A stretch of 64,000 nucleotides of DNA from Oscillospiraceae bacterium (lineage in GTDB: Bacteria > Bacillota > Clostridia > Oscillospirales > Ruminococcaceae), in contig JAIRWC010000002.1 in assembly GCA_031253495.1 (NCBI GenBank), positions 1-64,000 on the forward strand, written 5' to 3'. This document shows, one piece after another, positions 62,865 to 64,000 of this stretch (within the stretch, counting starts at the first letter, position 1; every line of letters starts with the position of its first letter). Position numbers and translations under genes: made by a program. The notes beneath the pieces are model-generated. The model ran no database searches, was not told the DNA's origin, and saw only the letters and a program-made list of their open reading frames with translations.

Positions 62865-64000
62865 ATGGCCGAGAAACAACAAAAGCAGAGCGCGCAGAGC
62901 GGGGTTTTCAAAACCGTTCCGATGGGTTTTGATAAGAGAGAAGTCAACCTTTATATAAAAGACTTGATAAAAAAGAAGGATGAGGAAGCCGAGGAGCGTA
63001 TTTCCAAGGAAATTCTCAAGCATCAAAACTCAAGCGGCGGCGGGGACGGTTCCGGGAAAATCGCCGAACTGACCAAAGAGCTTGAGGCCGCGCGCGAAAA
63101 ATGCTCAAAACTTGAAACGCGCTGCTCAAATATGCAAACCAATTTGGACCGCGTTTCCGACGAGCTTGAAAAAGCGAAGAGCCAAGGCGGCGGCGGGGGC
63201 GGGGGCGGCGGCGCGAAAACGGTTAAAGCGGCGAAAGCCGAAGCCGATAAAATCATTAACGACGCCAAAAGCCAAGCGGCGGAAATCATCGGGAACGCCA
63301 AGAAAAAATCCAAATCCGCGAAATCGGGCGCGGGCGGCGGAAATCCGGAATCGTTCAAAACCGTTATCGCCAAGTTGGACGAAGGGAAAAAACAGCTTGA
63401 CGGCGCTTATTTCGCCATTTCCGCTTTGTTTGAGGCCGCCGCCGCCGCCGCGAAGAGCGGCGCGGATTCGGCGGGCGCCGCATCCGTTTCCGAAAGTTAC
63501 GCCGAACCGGCGGTCGCGGCTAACGTCCCCGAAAAAAGCGATGAATTCGGCGAATTTGCCGACTTCGCCGTCGGCGATTCCGCGAACGTTTCGTCAAGCG
63601 GCGGCATGAGCGACGAATTCAGCGAATTTGCCGACTTCGCCGTCGATGATTCCGCGAACGCTTCGTCAAGCGGCGGCATGAGCGACGAATTCAGCGAATT
63701 CGCGGATTTGGCGATTGACGGCGATTCCGCCGGGGGCGACGAATTCAGCGAGTTCGCGGCTTTCACGGTTGACGGCGATTCCGCCGAGGGCGAAACCGCT
63801 CCCCCGCTTGTCAAAAAAGATAACACCGGCGAATTTTCGGAAGAGTTTCAGGAGTTAATGCTTTCCCCCACCGCGAAATCCGTTAAGGGCGAGAACCTGA
63901 CCGAGAAGGACGTGGTTAAAACTCAGGATAAAGGCGCCGACCTTGACGAAAGCCTGTTTGAGATGATGCTTTCCCACGACGTCGGCGCGCTTAAAGCGAC
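62865..64000 (+). CDS. DivIVA-like protein with acidic repeats, 3' end outside the window
   Basis: Open from ATG 62865 (AAGGGGGA upstream) to the window edge without a stop, at least 378 residues. The N-terminus F-K-T-V-P-M-G-F-D-K-R-E-V-N-L-Y-I-K-D-L resembles the membrane-binding segment of DivIVA/GpsB-type proteins. A coiled coil (about 70-105), a run of nine glycines, a second helix with K-A-E-A-D-K-I-I-N-D-A-K, and then acidic 24-residue repeats follow. Likely a polar or septal scaffold. The family call rests on the N-terminal segment only. Confidence 0.65.
   Translation, partial: MAEKQQKQSAQSGVFKTVPMGFDKREVNLYIKDLIKKKDEEAEERISKEILKHQNSSGGGDGSGKIAELTKELEAAREKCSKLETRCSNMQTNLDRVSDELEKAKSQGGGGGGGGGAKTVKAAKAEADKIINDAKSQAAEIIGNAKKKSKSAKSGAGGGNPESFKTVIAKLDEGKKQLDGAYFAISALFEAAAAAAKSGADSAGAASVSESYAEPAVAANVPEKSDEFGEFADFAVGDSANVSSSGGMSDEFSEFADFAVDDSANASSSGGMSDEFSEFADLAIDGDSAGGDEFSEFAAFTVDGDSAEGETAPPLVKKDNTGEFSEEFQELMLSPTAKSVKGENLTEKDVVKTQDKGADLDESLFEMMLSHDVGALKA
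63537..63780 (+). repeat. 72-bp in-frame tandem repeat in the DivIVA-like gene
   Basis: Units start at 63537, 63609 and 63681 (period 72 bp, 24 residues) with a shorter fourth unit near 63735. Each encodes D-E-F-x-E-F-A-D-F/L-A-V/I plus a Ser/Gly linker: short acidic-aromatic motifs suited to repeated protein contacts. Confidence 0.75.

Overview
The window looks like a chromosomal segment of an uncultured, low-to-moderate-GC Gram-positive bacterium, most likely class Clostridia (Bacillota). Markers are a sporulation-type sigma-E factor, long-form HPF, Mini-RNase III, YqeK/RsfS, IreB, the CdaA-CdaR pair, a CpsB/C/D capsule kinase-phosphatase set and an NPxTG cell-wall sorting signal. The standard code is used. 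TTG starts are unusually frequent, including in core genes (rpsL, rpoC, nadD, cdaA, cdaR, mtnA). No tRNA, rRNA, CRISPR array, intact transposon or prophage was seen.

Layout. 1-1270: a transposase remnant behind a near-consensus promoter, a small membrane protein, and a non-coding stretch with three strong hairpins. 1271-4614 (-): ftsY-rdgB-yhbY-nadD-yqeK-rsfS operon from a recognisable promoter. 4701-15741 (-): exopolysaccharide locus (phosphoglycosyltransferase, CpsC/D/B, EpsG-like and Wzy-like polymerases, GT4, NPxTG surface protein, MptE-like protein, CMP-sugar synthetase, flippase). 16176-16850 (+): sigE. 16909-31683 (-): rpoB-rpoC-rpsL-rpsG-fusA-tuf-rplU-rpmA-obgE-mrnC. 31992-37499 (+): rpsF-ssb-rpsR, yjbQ, a FkbM methyltransferase, purine nucleoside phosphorylase, mtnA, nadE. 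37538-45094 (-): mutL, FNT channel, ZapA-like coiled coil, cdaR, cdaA, a metal-chelate binding lipoprotein, dusB.

45313-58073 (+) is the most unusual region: nine co-directional, tightly packed genes encoding an Hsp70-like ATPase, a pseudokinase fused to an Hsp70-like C-terminal half, a single-cluster radical-SAM activase, three accessory/coiled-coil proteins, a CbbX/SpoVK-type double AAA+ ATPase with an extra N-terminal domain, and two unknowns, the last with long proline-rich repeats. I do not recognise it as a described system. It probably forms an ATP-driven chaperone/remodelling assembly with a radical-SAM step. Downstream are hpf, a DUF2344 protein, an SGNH acetylesterase, a secreted transglutaminase-like protein, ireB (-) and a DivIVA-like protein cut by the window end.

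Two repeat systems cut across these loci. (1) An 88-bp element occurs three times, nearly identical, always fused to the start of a + strand gene (sigE, the pseudokinase, the acetylesterase). It carries an RBS, a 16-codon micro-ORF and a stem that pairs the micro-ORF start codon with the downstream start codon. (2) Families of palindromic elements sit at the 3' ends of - strand genes, some overlapping stop codons, and combine into composites.
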